From Micromonospora siamensis (lineage in GTDB: Bacteria; Actinomycetota; Actinomycetes; Mycobacteriales; Micromonosporaceae): a stretch of DNA of 64,000 bases. Positions 49,918 to 58,996 of this stretch are shown in pieces; within the stretch, counting starts at the first letter, position 1, and each line of letters begins with the position of its first letter. The notes below the pieces were generated by a model. The model was given only the letters and a program-made list of their open reading frames with translations, had not been told where the DNA came from and ran no database searches. A program made the translations under genes and the position numbers. The stretch spans positions 5,332,001 through 5,396,000 of the forward strand of contig NZ_LT607751.1 in the NCBI RefSeq assembly GCF_900090305.1, written 5' to 3'.

Positions 49918-50035
49918 CGGGACATCCTCGCCCGTCGAGGCTCCGAACGGGTGCCCGCCGCCGCGAGAGCGGCACACCTGCGGCAGGTCGGGGCATCAGC
50001 CCGACGGGAAGGACCGACTTGCCGCCCGGCGCGAT

Positions 50036-50056
50036 GGGCCCCTCGGCGTGGGGCCC
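50036..50056 (-). terminator. hairpin after the DUF397 gene
   Basis: GGGCCCC and GGGGCCC enclose 7 bases, 42 bases past the stop codon. Confidence 0.5.
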
Positions 50057-50098
50057 GAGGTGCGGCATACCGGGTCGCGGTCCTGCGATGGCCGCACC

Positions 50099-50290
50099 CT
50101 ACGACCGGGCGGGAAGGGCGGCGACGAACGCGCGCCAGGCCGCGGGGGCGAAGGCCAGCGCCGGGCCGGCCGGGTCCTTCGAATCGCGTACGGCCACCAC
50201 GCCGGGAAGATTGTCGGCCACCTCCACGCAGGCACCACCGCTGCCGTTGCTGCGAGTGCTCTTGCGCCACCGGGCGTCGTTCAGGTCCAT
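50099..50290 (-). CDS. DUF397 protein
   Basis: 63 residues with the family pattern: ARWRKSTRSNGSGGACVEVAD, VAVRDSKDPAGPALAF and AWRAFVAAL. DUF397 proteins are small actinomycete partners of XRE/DUF5753 regulators and appear to modulate them. The start codon lies 10 bases inside the end of the XRE gene, so the pair is co-expressed. Confidence 0.9.
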   Translation of the reverse strand: MDLNDARWRKSTRSNGSGGACVEVADNLPGVVAVRDSKDPAGPALAFAPAAWRAFVAALPARS

Positions 50291-51084
50291 GTCTCCGCCA
50301 CTTCCGCGATCAGGTCGAGGGACTGCTGCTGCGATAGTGCCTCACCACGGATCGACTCCCACACCTCGACCATCTGCCGCAGGTACTCGGCGCGATCGAT
50401 CACCTGTCCGTGGCGCTGTCCCTCCAGGTAGACCACGTCCTCTCCGGCTGGCGAGGTAGCGATCACGAAGGGGCCGTCGAGCCCAGGGTAGGCACCCGCC
50501 GAGAGTGGCACGACCTGGATTCGAACCCTGGGCAGAGCCGACCCCAGCTTCACGAGGTGTCGCAACTGCTCGCGCATAACCTCCGAGCCGCCGATTCGGC
50601 GGCGCAGCACTTGTTCGTCGACCACCGTGGTGAGTAGCGGCGGCCTGTTCCTGGTGAGCACCGCCTGACGATCGATCCGTGTGGTTACCTGCTGCTCTAT
50701 CTCGTCCAAGCCGAACAGCCCCGCCGCGTCCAGGATGGCCTGGGCATACGCTTCGGTCTGCAGAAGGCCCGGCACGTAGAGCGGCTCGAACCAGCGAAGC
50801 GCAGTCGCCTCTGCCTCGATGCCCGTCCAGTCACGCACCCACGGCACCACGGTCTCCCGGCTGATCCGGCGCTGGATCCGCTCGAACCGCCCGTCCGCCC
50901 CGAACACCGCGTCGCAGCGGCGGGCGAAGTCGAGGCTGGGCCGGCGTTCGCTGGTCTCCACCTTGGCCACCAGCGCCCCGGAATAGCTCAGCGCCTCGGC
51001 CAGCGCCGCCTGGGACATGCCGCCACCGGCCCGGGCCAGCCGCAGCTCCTCGGCGAAGTGGTCCAGCATCGACGAGCTCTCCAC
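50281..51084 (-). CDS. XRE-family regulator with DUF5753
   Basis: 267 residues. A helix-turn-helix (about 10-65; RLARAGGGMSQAALAEALSYSG) is followed by the DUF5753 effector region (about 85-260; WFEPLYVPGLLQTEAYAQAI, VLRRRIGGSEVMREQLRHL). Such regulators, with a DUF397 partner, control development and antibiotic genes in actinomycetes. The GTG at 51084 is chosen for GGAGG 6 bases upstream; the longer frame is unlikely. Confidence 0.9.
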   Translation of the reverse strand: MESSSMLDHFAEELRLARAGGGMSQAALAEALSYSGALVAKVETSERRPSLDFARRCDAVFGADGRFERIQRRISRETVVPWVRDWTGIEAEATALRWFEPLYVPGLLQTEAYAQAILDAAGLFGLDEIEQQVTTRIDRQAVLTRNRPPLLTTVVDEQVLRRRIGGSEVMREQLRHLVKLGSALPRVRIQVVPLSAGAYPGLDGPFVIATSPAGEDVVYLEGQRHGQVIDRAEYLRQMVEVWESIRGEALSQQQSLDLIAEVAETWT

Positions 51085-51106
51085 GGACAGCCTCCGTACA
51101 TCCTCG

Positions 51107-51128
51107 TACCGGCTTGCGCCGACCGGTA
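51107..51128. promoter_or_regulatory. dyad in the divergent XRE promoter region
   Basis: TACCGG (51107-51112) and CCGGTA (51123-51128) face each other across 10 bases, 22 bases upstream of the XRE start. It could be its own operator. Confidence 0.35.
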
Positions 51129-51299
51129 TACGCGCTGGTCGTCGGCGCGCGGGACCTCCCACGGTAGTCGTGTCCTCAGCAGACTGTCACGCAGCGGAAC
51201 CGCTCACGGGATCTCGACGGCGGGCGGAACCAGGCCGGGGTGTCCTGCGGGCCGGCGGACGCAGGACACCCCCTCACCCACTCGACGGAGGTCCACCCG

Positions 51300-51521
51300 A
51301 TGCGGATCAGGTTCTGGCGGTGCCGCCCGACGGCACCCGCCCCGCTCCCCCGGCGTACGCGCAACGATCGTCCGGCGTGGGCGACCGCCCCGACGGAGGT
51401 GTTCCCGGTCGACCGGCCGGGGCGTCCGGGGCGGCTGACCCGGGCCCAGGAGTGGCGGGCCAACGGCGGCCACCGACTGCCGTCGCCGCGCCGACCGGGT
51501 GGCGCAGAGGATCCGCGCTGA
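51300..51521 (+). CDS. small basic hypothetical protein
   Basis: 73 residues, Arg/Pro-rich, without a recognised domain. The ATG has GGAGG 8 bases upstream. The end overlaps the next ATG by one base (TGATG), so it is likely the first gene of a two-gene unit divergent from the XRE/DUF397 pair. The C-terminal part LTRAQEWRANGGHRLP may be helical. Confidence 0.65.
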   Translation: MRIRFWRCRPTAPAPLPRRTRNDRPAWATAPTEVFPVDRPGRPGRLTRAQEWRANGGHRLPSPRRPGGAEDPR

Positions 51522-51757
51522 TGCCGCGTTACCGGCCGCACGTGGCGGCCCGGCCGGGGTGGCGCTGCCGGGTGTGCGGCGCCGGGTGGCCGTGCTCGGC
51601 GGCCCGGCTGGCGCTGCTCGCCGAGTACCGCGAGGACCGGACCGCGCTGCTGATCTATCTGGGCACGCTGCTGGCCGAGGCGACGGTCGACCTGGCCGGG
51701 CAGTGCCCGCCGGACCGGTTGGCCGATCGGATCCTCAACTGGGCCCGGTCACGCTGA
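51521..51757 (+). CDS. small Cys-motif protein of XRE/DUF397 loci
   Basis: 78 residues. WRCRVCGAGWPCSAARLALLAEY places three cysteines (CxxCxxxWPC), which could bind zinc, before a helical, hydrophobic stretch (about 40-60). Proteins of this pattern recur beside DUF397/XRE loci and are sometimes annotated, without support, as flavin reductase. The start is coupled to the preceding gene. The function is unknown. Confidence 0.7.
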   Translation: MPRYRPHVAARPGWRCRVCGAGWPCSAARLALLAEYREDRTALLIYLGTLLAEATVDLAGQCPPDRLADRILNWARSR

Positions 51758-51764
51758 CCACACC

Positions 51765-52697
51765 TCAGTCGACGAGGGTGCGGCCGGTGAGCTGGAGGAA
51801 GACGTCCTCCAGGCTGCTGCGCCGCACCAGCACGCTGGCCGGTTGCAGACCCAACCCGGTCACCTCCTCGACCGCCGCGTCACCGTCGGGGACGTAGAGC
51901 AGGATCCGGTCGGGCAGCACCTCGACCCGCTCGGCCAGGCCCTCCAGCTTGCCGGCGAACGCCTCCTGCGACTCGGCCGCGAAGCGCAGCTCCACCACCT
52001 CGCGGGTGGAGTGCTCCTCGATCAGCGCGCGGGGCGAGCCCTCGGCGACGATCCGGCCGCCGTCCATCACCACCAGGCGGTCGCAGAGCTGCTCGGCCTC
52101 GTCCATGTAGTGGGTGGTGAGGACCAGGGTCACGCCCTGCCGCTTGAGCCGGAACAGCCGCTCCCAGACCAGGTGACGGGCCTGCGGGTCCAGGCCGGTG
52201 GTCGGCTCGTCGAGCAGCACGATCTCGGGCTCGTTGACCAGTGCGCGGGCGATGGTGAGCCGCCGCTTCATCCCGCCGGAGAGCGGCTCCACCTTGCTGT
52301 CGGCCCGCTCGGTGAGCTGGACGAAGTCGAGCAGCTCGGCGGCGCGCTGCCGGGCCACCTTGCGCGGGATGCCGAAGTAGCGGGCGTAGGTGGTCAGGTT
52401 CTCCCGGACGGTCAACTCGGGGTCGAGGCTGTCCACCTGGGGGCAGACGCCGAGCCGGGCGCGGATGGCCGGCCCGTCGCGGACCGGGTCCATCCCGAGG
52501 ATGCGCAGCTCGCCCCCGGTCGGCGGGGAGACGCAGCCGACCATCCGCATGGTGGACGACTTGCCGGCGCCGTTGGGGCCGAGGAAGCCGAACGCCTCGC
52601 CCGGGCGCACCTCGACGTCGATGCCGGCGACGGCGGTGAAGTCGCCGAACCGCTTCACCAGCCCCCGGGCCTGGATGAGTGGCTGTCCTGTGGTCAC
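51765..52697 (-). CDS. ABC transporter ATP-binding protein (NodI/DrrA type)
   Basis: 310 residues: Walker A GPNGAGKS (40-47), signature LSGGMKRR, Walker B IVLLDEPTTGLD and H-loop TTHYMDEAE, with a DrrA-type C-terminal domain. The sequence is close to NodI-type ATPases, whose partners are NodJ-type permeases. The two such permeases at 45867-47493 lie 4.3 kb away on the same strand and have no ATPase of their own. The GTG start is at 52697. Confidence 0.88.
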   Translation of the reverse strand: MTTGQPLIQARGLVKRFGDFTAVAGIDVEVRPGEAFGFLGPNGAGKSSTMRMVGCVSPPTGGELRILGMDPVRDGPAIRARLGVCPQVDSLDPELTVRENLTTYARYFGIPRKVARQRAAELLDFVQLTERADSKVEPLSGGMKRRLTIARALVNEPEIVLLDEPTTGLDPQARHLVWERLFRLKRQGVTLVLTTHYMDEAEQLCDRLVVMDGGRIVAEGSPRALIEEHSTREVVELRFAAESQEAFAGKLEGLAERVEVLPDRILLYVPDGDAAVEEVTGLGLQPASVLVRRSSLEDVFLQLTGRTLVD

Positions 52698-53095
52698 CGG
52701 CCGACCCTAGCCCCGGGCTACGACACGTTCGACCCGATTCGGGCCCGGCCGCCGACCTCAGCCCTCGTCACGGACCGTAGCGAAGTAACGGAAAGTGACA
52801 AGACCAACGCGCAGCCATGACCCGGGCCACACCGTCGCCCTGCGTGCCGGTACCATCACTCGCAGGGCGTAAGAGACCTAAGTGGACAGATCGTTTTCGG
52901 ACGAGGCCACCAATGGTTAAATTGTCAACGCCTGGCACCGAAATTGTCACTCGATCGCACTCATTCAACGTTCCTCAGCGTAACCGCAAAACCGCTCCGA
53001 CTACCGACCGCAATGATGTCGGGCGATGTTCCGCGCGTCCGACAAACGGCGTATCGTGCCCCCTCGTGTCGGCCGTACGCTCCTCCGAGGACCCC
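52698..53095. other. promoter region of the TRAP/sensor operon
   Basis: 398 bases without a supported gene. The stretch 52890-53000 is clearly richer in A and T than its surroundings and contains a spaced direct repeat (52919-52949). An open frame continues upstream from the TRAP gene but lacks coding character. Confidence 0.5.
52919..52949 (+). promoter_or_regulatory. spaced direct repeat, candidate regulator site
   Basis: AAATTGTCA occurs at 52919-52927 and 52941-52949, exactly 22 bases (two helical turns) apart, about 150 bases upstream of the TRAP gene start. Response regulators and similar proteins often bind such tandem sites. Confidence 0.45.
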
Positions 53096-55270
53096 GTGGC
53101 GCAGCCGTCGTCCCACGACGCGGCTGGCCAGGGCGTATCCGTCGACGGCGCGACCACCCGGCTGCCGGCGGAGGAGCGGGGCGGCCCCGGCCACCCCTGC
53201 CGGGCGCCCGATCCCCGCGACCTCGCCGCGCAATTCGAGGACGAGAAACCCGGGCGTACGCTCACCGGCCGGGTGGGCCTCCTGGTCACCGGCACAACCG
53301 TCGCGATCGCCCTGTTCACGCTCGTCCAGGCATTCCGGCCGCTGGCCCAGGGCAGCAAGTATTACCTGATCATTTTCCTGGCCGGCGTGCTGCCGATCGT
53401 CTTCCTGGCGTACCCGTCGGGGCTGCGCCCGCTGCGGCGGACCGCGACCGGCGCACCGACCGGGGACGGCGGCGACGCCCGGGCCGACCGCGGCCGGCCC
53501 ACCGCCGCGGACTGGCTGCTCGCGGCCGCCGCCCTGGTCACCTGCCTCTACCCGGTGCTGCCGTTCGCGCTCGGCGACGGCGGTGGCGGCTACGACGCGT
53601 TCCTCGACCGGCAGGGGCTGCTGGCCGGGCCCGACGTGGTGATGGGCACCGTCCTGCTGCTCCTGCTGCTGGAAGCCTGCCGGCGCACCACCGGCTGGAT
53701 CCTGCCCGCGGTCTGCCTGGCGTTCCTCGGCTACGGCTACTACGGCGGGCTGCTGCCGCAGGGCTGGCCGGTGGCGCACGCCGGGCTCGACTTCGACCAG
53801 CTCGTCGACGCCTTCTACAACTCCGACAGCGGCTTCTACGGCACCCCGCTCGACGTCGCGGCCACGTACATCGTGCTGTTCACCATCTACGGCGCGGTGC
53901 TGGACCTCTCCGGCGCCGGGCGGTTCTTCGTGGAACTCTCCGCCGCCGCGTTCCGGCGCTCCCGCACCGCGGCCGGACGCACCGCCGTCGCCTCCGGGTT
54001 CCTGCTCGGCACCGTCTCCGGCTCCGGCGCGGCCACCACCGTCAGCATCGGCGCGGTGACCTGGCCGATCCTGCGCCGCGCCGGCTACCCGGCGGAACGG
54101 GCCGGCGGCATGCTGGCCGCTGCCGGGGTCGGGGCGATCCTCTCCCCACCCACGCTGGGCGCGGCGGCGTTCATCATCGCCGAATACCTCGGGGTGTCCT
54201 ACCTCCAGGTGCTCGGCTGGGCGACCGTGCCGACGATCCTCTATTACCTGGGCATCCTGCTCTCGGTGGAGATCGACGCCCGCCGCTCCGGCGTCCGGCC
54301 GGTGGTGATCGACGCCGGCTCCGCAGGGCGGCTGCTGCTCCGCTTCGGCTACCACTTCCTCTCCCTCTTCGTGATCATCGGGCTGCTCGCGGTCGGTGCC
54401 TCGGCCACCCGGGCGGTGGTGGCCGCCACCGTCCTCGCCGCCGCGCTGTCCTTCCTGGACCGCCGGCACCGGCTCACCCCACCCCGGCTGGTGGCCGCGC
54501 TCAGCGCCGGCGTGCGCGGGGTCCTCGCGGTCAGCGCGGTCTGCGCCGCCGCCGGCATCATCACCGCCACCACCACCCGCACGGGGCTCGGCCCGCAGGC
54601 GGCGGCGCTGCTGGTCGGCGGGGCGCAGGCGCTCGCCTCCGACCCCACGGTCGTGCTGGCGCTCACCGCGCTGCTCGCCGCCGTGGCGCTCAGCCTGCTC
54701 GGGCTGGCCGTGCCGGTCACCGCCTCGTTCGTCATCGGCTGGGTGATCATCGGGCCGGCGCTGCTGCACCTCGGTGTCGCCGCGCCCGCCGCGGCCATGT
54801 TCGTCTTCTACTTCGCCGTGCTGTCCGAGGTCTCCCCGCCCACCGCGCTGGCCGCCGTCGCCGCCGCCGCGGTCACCGGCGGCCGGCTGGTCCCCACCAT
54901 GTGGCAGACCCTCCGGTACGCCCTGCCGGCCTACCTGATCCCGATCGCCTTCGTGCTCACCCCCACCGGCCTCGGCCTGCTCGGCATCGGTGGCCCGGGC
55001 CGGATCGCCGCGGCCGGGCTGGCCTCCGCGCTCGGCGTCGCCGTGCTCGCCGTCGCGGCGGGCGGCTGGCTGCCCGGCGTCGGCCCGGCCGGAGTGCCGG
55101 AGCGGATCTGCGGAGCGCTCGCCGGGCTCGCCCTGCTCTGGCTCGAACCCGTACCCGTCGCGGCCGGCGTGCTGCTCGCCGCCGCCACCGTGGCGGGTGT
55201 CCTCGTACGACGCGGATCCGCCGGCCGGACCGGCGGACCGACCACCACTCCTGGGGAGGACGACAAGTGA
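53096..55270 (+). CDS. TRAP transporter fused permease
   Basis: 724 residues from the GTG at 53096 (GAGGA upstream). After a polar N-terminus there are about 17 hydrophobic segments from residue 65 on, fusing the small DctQ-like and large DctM-like parts. Family blocks are VAATYIVLFTIYGAVLDLSG, GTVSGSGAATTVSIGAVTWPI, AAAGVGAILSPPTLGAAAFI and VFYFAVLSEVSPPTALA. TRAP systems of the TAXI type import organic acids with a sodium or proton gradient. The end overlaps the binding-protein GTG (GTGA). Confidence 0.92.
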   Translation: MAQPSSHDAAGQGVSVDGATTRLPAEERGGPGHPCRAPDPRDLAAQFEDEKPGRTLTGRVGLLVTGTTVAIALFTLVQAFRPLAQGSKYYLIIFLAGVLPIVFLAYPSGLRPLRRTATGAPTGDGGDARADRGRPTAADWLLAAAALVTCLYPVLPFALGDGGGGYDAFLDRQGLLAGPDVVMGTVLLLLLLEACRRTTGWILPAVCLAFLGYGYYGGLLPQGWPVAHAGLDFDQLVDAFYNSDSGFYGTPLDVAATYIVLFTIYGAVLDLSGAGRFFVELSAAAFRRSRTAAGRTAVASGFLLGTVSGSGAATTVSIGAVTWPILRRAGYPAERAGGMLAAAGVGAILSPPTLGAAAFIIAEYLGVSYLQVLGWATVPTILYYLGILLSVEIDARRSGVRPVVIDAGSAGRLLLRFGYHFLSLFVIIGLLAVGASATRAVVAATVLAAALSFLDRRHRLTPPRLVAALSAGVRGVLAVSAVCAAAGIITATTTRTGLGPQAAALLVGGAQALASDPTVVLALTALLAAVALSLLGLAVPVTASFVIGWVIIGPALLHLGVAAPAAAMFVFYFAVLSEVSPPTALAAVAAAAVTGGRLVPTMWQTLRYALPAYLIPIAFVLTPTGLGLLGIGGPGRIAAAGLASALGVAVLAVAAGGWLPGVGPAGVPERICGALAGLALLWLEPVPVAAGVLLAAATVAGVLVRRGSAGRTGGPTTTPGEDDK

Positions 55271-56286
55271 GAAGGACGAACGTGCGGCTGGCCGCCGGCA
55301 TGGGTGTGCTGGCCCTGGTCGTGACAGGTGCTGCCGGCTGCGGGGGCCGTCAGGACAGCGCCGCCAAGGACGACGCGAGAAGCGAGATCACCTGCAAGGT
55401 CGACAAGGACACCCGGGTCGGCATCGCCACCGGCAACGCCACCGGCGTCTACTACGTGGTCGGCAACGCCCTCGCCGGCCAGCTCTCCACCACCACCGGC
55501 GGCAGGCTCACCGGCACCGCCGCCGAGACCGGCGCCTCCGTGCAGAACATCGAACAGCTCGTCGCCGGCCAGTACGACGTGGCCTTCTCGCTCTTCGACA
55601 CCGCCGTCAACGCGGTGCAGGGCAAGGGCAGCTTCTCCGGCCCGCAGGACGTCCAGGCGCTGGCCCGGATCTACGACAACTACACCCAGGTGGTCGTCCG
55701 GGCCGACTCCGGCATCACGTCGGTGGCCGGCATGAAGGGCAAGAAGATCTCCACCGGCTCCCCCAAGTCCGGCACGGAGGTCATCGCCAACCGGCTGCTG
55801 GAGGCCGCCGGCCTCGACCCGGCCAAGGACATCCAGGCGCAGCGGCTCGACCTGGCCAAGACCGTCGAGGGCGTCAAGGACGGCAGCGTCGACGGCTTCT
55901 TCTGGTCCGGTGGCCTGCCCACCGGCGGAGTCACCGACCTGTTCACCACCTCCGGCGACAAGGTGAAGTTCCTCGACGTCAGCGCGCTGCTGCCCAAGCT
56001 GACCGAGCTGAACCCGGCCTACCAGAGCGGGACCATCCCCGCCGACACCTACCGGACCGCGGCGGACACCCCGACCATCGTGGTGCCCAACGTGCTGCTG
56101 GTCCGCAAGGACCTGGACGCCGACGTGGCCTGCGCGATCACCAAGACGGTCTTCGAACGCCGGGACGCCCTGGCCGAGGCGAACCCGGCGGCCAAGGGCA
56201 TCAGCCTGGACAACGCCCGCAGGACCGACCCGGTGCCGCTGCACCGGGGCGCGGACAAGGCCCTCAAGGACCTCGGCGCGAGCTGA
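55267..56286 (+). CDS. TAXI-family TRAP substrate-binding lipoprotein
   Basis: 339 residues. A signal with the lipobox-like VTGAAGCGG is followed by the TAXI fold: VGIATGNATGVYYVVGNALA (with the hallmark TGxxxGVYY), ETGASVQNIEQLVAGQYDVAFS, KGKKISTGSPKSGTEVIANR and FFWSGGLPTGGVTDL. It captures an anionic ligand for the fused permease. Translational coupling (GTGA) to the permease supports that. Confidence 0.9.
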   Translation: MRRTNVRLAAGMGVLALVVTGAAGCGGRQDSAAKDDARSEITCKVDKDTRVGIATGNATGVYYVVGNALAGQLSTTTGGRLTGTAAETGASVQNIEQLVAGQYDVAFSLFDTAVNAVQGKGSFSGPQDVQALARIYDNYTQVVVRADSGITSVAGMKGKKISTGSPKSGTEVIANRLLEAAGLDPAKDIQAQRLDLAKTVEGVKDGSVDGFFWSGGLPTGGVTDLFTTSGDKVKFLDVSALLPKLTELNPAYQSGTIPADTYRTAADTPTIVVPNVLLVRKDLDADVACAITKTVFERRDALAEANPAAKGISLDNARRTDPVPLHRGADKALKDLGAS

Positions 56287-56354
56287 CCCCCGACGGCGCC
56301 GGGCCCGGGTCTCCCCGCCCGGGCCCGGCGCTCCCCACATCCGACGGAGACCCC

Positions 56355-58607
56355 GTGCCGCTCCCCGCCCGCGTACGCCGGCACGACCGGCCCGCCGACC
56401 ACACCGGTCGGCTGTGGTCGGTCCGTACCCAACTGATCGCCCCGATCCTGGTGGCTACCGTCGGCCTGGTGGTGCTCGGCGCCGTCCAGACCCGCACGGC
56501 GCTCGCCGACTCGGCCGACGCCGACCGGGCGCGGGTGCTGGCCGGCACCGCCACCGCCACCGTGCGGCTGGTGCACGAGCTGGAACGGGAGCTCGGCGAG
56601 ACCGCCGCCCTGCGCCAGCGCAGCGGCGCCACCGGCCGGCCGCTGGTCGACGCCCAACGCCGCCGGGTGGACGCCGCCGTGCAGCGCTACCGGGACGCCA
56701 GCCGGGCGGCCCGGGACGCCGCGCCCGACCTCGGCCGGGTGCTCGACGACGCGGACGGCCAGCTGGGCCAGCTGGACCCGTCCCGGGCGCTGGCGGTCCG
56801 CACCGAGACCGCCGACCCGGCGTACGCGGCGCTGGTCGAGTCGCTGCTCGCCGTCGCCGACGCGCTCCCCGCCCAGCTGCGCGACACCGAGCTGGCCAAC
56901 GGGGCCCGGGAGGTGGCGGCCGTGGCCGCCCAGGAACACCTGGCCTCCCTGGAGCGGGACCTGCTGCGGGCCGTCTTCGTCCGGGGTTCGCTGGTCGACG
57001 GTGAGCTGGTCCGGCTGGGCCAGCTGCGCGGGGCGCAGGAGCAGCGCCAGGCCGAGTTCTCCCGGATCGCCGCCGCGCCGGCCGCCGCCGCCCGGCGTCG
57101 GCTGGTCACCGGCACCGACGTGACGACCGCCGGGCGGATGCGGGACGGCGCGCTGGCCGCCGAGTCGGAACCGGGGGCGCTGCGCACCGACGGCGACGCC
57201 TGGTACGTCGCCCAGAGCGGGACCATCCGCCGCTACAACCTGCTCGGCCGGGAACTCTCCGAGGCCCTCGACCGGAAGGCCGCCGGCCTGGCCCGGGACG
57301 CGGAACGCCGGGCCCTGCTCACCTCCGGCGGCACCTCGGCGGTGGCGGTGGCCTCGCTGGTCGCCGCGGCGCTGCTCGCCGTGCGTACCAGCCGGCGGCT
57401 GCGCCGGCTGCGGGTGGCCGCGCTGACCATGGCCCACCGCGAACTGCCGGACCGGATCACCGCCATCGTGGCCGGCGACGGCGTCCCCGCCGAGGGCGTC
57501 GCGACCCGGCTCACCGCCGGCATCAGCCAGGGCCGCGACGAGGTGGCCCAGGTCGCCGAGGCGTTCGACACGGTGAACCGGGCCGCGCTGCGGCTCGCCG
57601 GTGAGCAGGCCGAGCTGCGGATGGACGTCACCCGGATGGCCGAGGCGCTGGCCCGGCGGATCCGTACCCTGATCACCCGCCAGCTGCGGCTGCTCGACGA
57701 GTTCGAGCGGGAGGAGACCGACCCGGACGCCCTGGCCCGGCTCTTCGCGCTGGACCACCTCGCCGCCCGGATGCGCCGCAACGGGGAGAACCTGCTGGTC
57801 CTCGCCGGTGGGGAACCCGGCCGGGTGGACGAGGGCGCGCACCTGCTCGCGGACGTGCTGCGGGCCGCCGCCTCGGAGATCGAGGACTACCCGCGGGTGG
57901 AGATCGACGTGCCCGACGCGGCGGTGCACGGCACGGCGGTGGGCAACCTGGCCCACCTGCTGGCCGAGCTGCTGGAGAACGCCACCGCCTACTCGCCGCC
58001 GCGCAGCCCGGTGCGGGTGGACGGCCGGCGTACCGTCGACGGGCTCACCCTGCGGGTGCACGACCAGGGGATCGGCATCGGCGACGACCGGCTGACCGAG
58101 ATCAACGACCGGCTGCGGGCGCCGGCCACCCTGTCCAGCGCGGCGGCCGGCAGCATGGGCCTGCACGTGGTGGCGCACCTGGCCGCCAGGCTCGGGGTCC
58201 GGGTCCAGCTGCACCACACCGCCGGCGGCACGGTGGCCCAGGTGGACGTGCCGGAGTCCCTGCTCACCCGGGTCGACGCGGTGGCCCGCCGGCCGCTGCC
58301 CGCCCCGGCCCCGGCGCTGGCCCTGCCGCTCGCGGTCACCGCGACCGGCCGCCCGCCGACGATCCGAGGAGTGGCCCGGGCGGTCGCCGCGACGGCCGCG
58401 CCGACCGGCGCGACCACCGCGGTCGGGCTGCCCCGCCGGGTACGCGGCGGTCAGCTCCCGGCCCGCTACCCGGCCCCCGCCGCCCGCCCCACCGACGACC
58501 TGCTCGACCCCGAGGTGGTGCGGTCCCGGCTGTCCGCCCTCGCCGCCGGGGTGGCCACCGCCATGCGCCAGAGCCAGCAGCCGAAACCGAACGGGAGAAC
58601 GTCATGA
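56355..58607 (+). CDS. conservon-type (CvnA-like) sensor histidine kinase
   Basis: 750 residues. An N-terminal membrane helix (about 22-42), a large extracellular all-helical domain of the nitrate-sensing (NIT) type (about 45-320) and a second helix (about 325-345) are followed by a HAMP-like region. The conservon kinase block is RIRTLITRQLRLLDEFEREE and LDHLAARMRRNGENLLVLAG, then HATPase LAELLENATAYSPP and GIGIGDDRL. The C-terminal 130 residues are disordered. CvnA kinases work with roadblock and GTPase partners. The start at 56355 is a GTG. It is embedded between TRAP genes, which is unusual. Confidence 0.88.
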   Translation: MPLPARVRRHDRPADHTGRLWSVRTQLIAPILVATVGLVVLGAVQTRTALADSADADRARVLAGTATATVRLVHELERELGETAALRQRSGATGRPLVDAQRRRVDAAVQRYRDASRAARDAAPDLGRVLDDADGQLGQLDPSRALAVRTETADPAYAALVESLLAVADALPAQLRDTELANGAREVAAVAAQEHLASLERDLLRAVFVRGSLVDGELVRLGQLRGAQEQRQAEFSRIAAAPAAAARRRLVTGTDVTTAGRMRDGALAAESEPGALRTDGDAWYVAQSGTIRRYNLLGRELSEALDRKAAGLARDAERRALLTSGGTSAVAVASLVAAALLAVRTSRRLRRLRVAALTMAHRELPDRITAIVAGDGVPAEGVATRLTAGISQGRDEVAQVAEAFDTVNRAALRLAGEQAELRMDVTRMAEALARRIRTLITRQLRLLDEFEREETDPDALARLFALDHLAARMRRNGENLLVLAGGEPGRVDEGAHLLADVLRAAASEIEDYPRVEIDVPDAAVHGTAVGNLAHLLAELLENATAYSPPRSPVRVDGRRTVDGLTLRVHDQGIGIGDDRLTEINDRLRAPATLSSAAAGSMGLHVVAHLAARLGVRVQLHHTAGGTVAQVDVPESLLTRVDAVARRPLPAPAPALALPLAVTATGRPPTIRGVARAVAATAAPTGATTAVGLPRRVRGGQLPARYPAPAARPTDDLLDPEVVRSRLSALAAGVATAMRQSQQPKPNGRTS

Positions 58608-58996
58608 CCACACCGCTGCACGCCGGCCTCGACTGGCTGCTGGAGAACTTCGCCGAGCAGGTCCCGGACGTGTCGCACGCGCTCGCGGTCTCCGGCGACG
58701 GCCTGCGGTTGGCCACCTCCCCCGGCCTCTCCCCCGACCAGGCCGACCAGCTCGCCGCCGTGATCAGCGGTCTGGCCAGCCTGACCGTCGGGGCCGCCCG
58801 GCTGATGTCGGCCGGCCGGGTACGCCAGCAGATCGTCGACATGGACGGCGGGGTGCTGCTGGTGATGGCCGTCGGCGAACGGGCGCTGCTCGGGGTGCTC
58901 GCCGCGCCCGGCTGCGACCTGGGTCAGATCGGCTACGAGACGGCGACGCTGGTCCAGCGGGTGGCGGAGGCGCTGGAACCGGCGGTCCGGCTGTGA
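58604..58996 (+). CDS. roadblock/LC7 protein (CvnB-like)
   Basis: 130 residues. LDWLLENFAEQVPDVSHALAVSGDGLRLATSP and the following strands are typical of MglB/CvnB roadblock proteins, which act on small Ras-like GTPases. It overlaps the kinase stop (ATGA) and the second TAXI gene start (GTGA). The usual next genes of a conservon, a DUF742 protein and a GTPase, are absent, so its partner must be encoded elsewhere or replaced. Confidence 0.9.
   Translation: MTTPLHAGLDWLLENFAEQVPDVSHALAVSGDGLRLATSPGLSPDQADQLAAVISGLASLTVGAARLMSAGRVRQQIVDMDGGVLLVMAVGERALLGVLAAPGCDLGQIGYETATLVQRVAEALEPAVRL

Noticed and set aside
52817..53095. Longer TRAP permease start at the ATG 52817
   Set aside because: The added 93 residues cross an AT-rich promoter-like stretch, have atypical composition, and precede no family feature.
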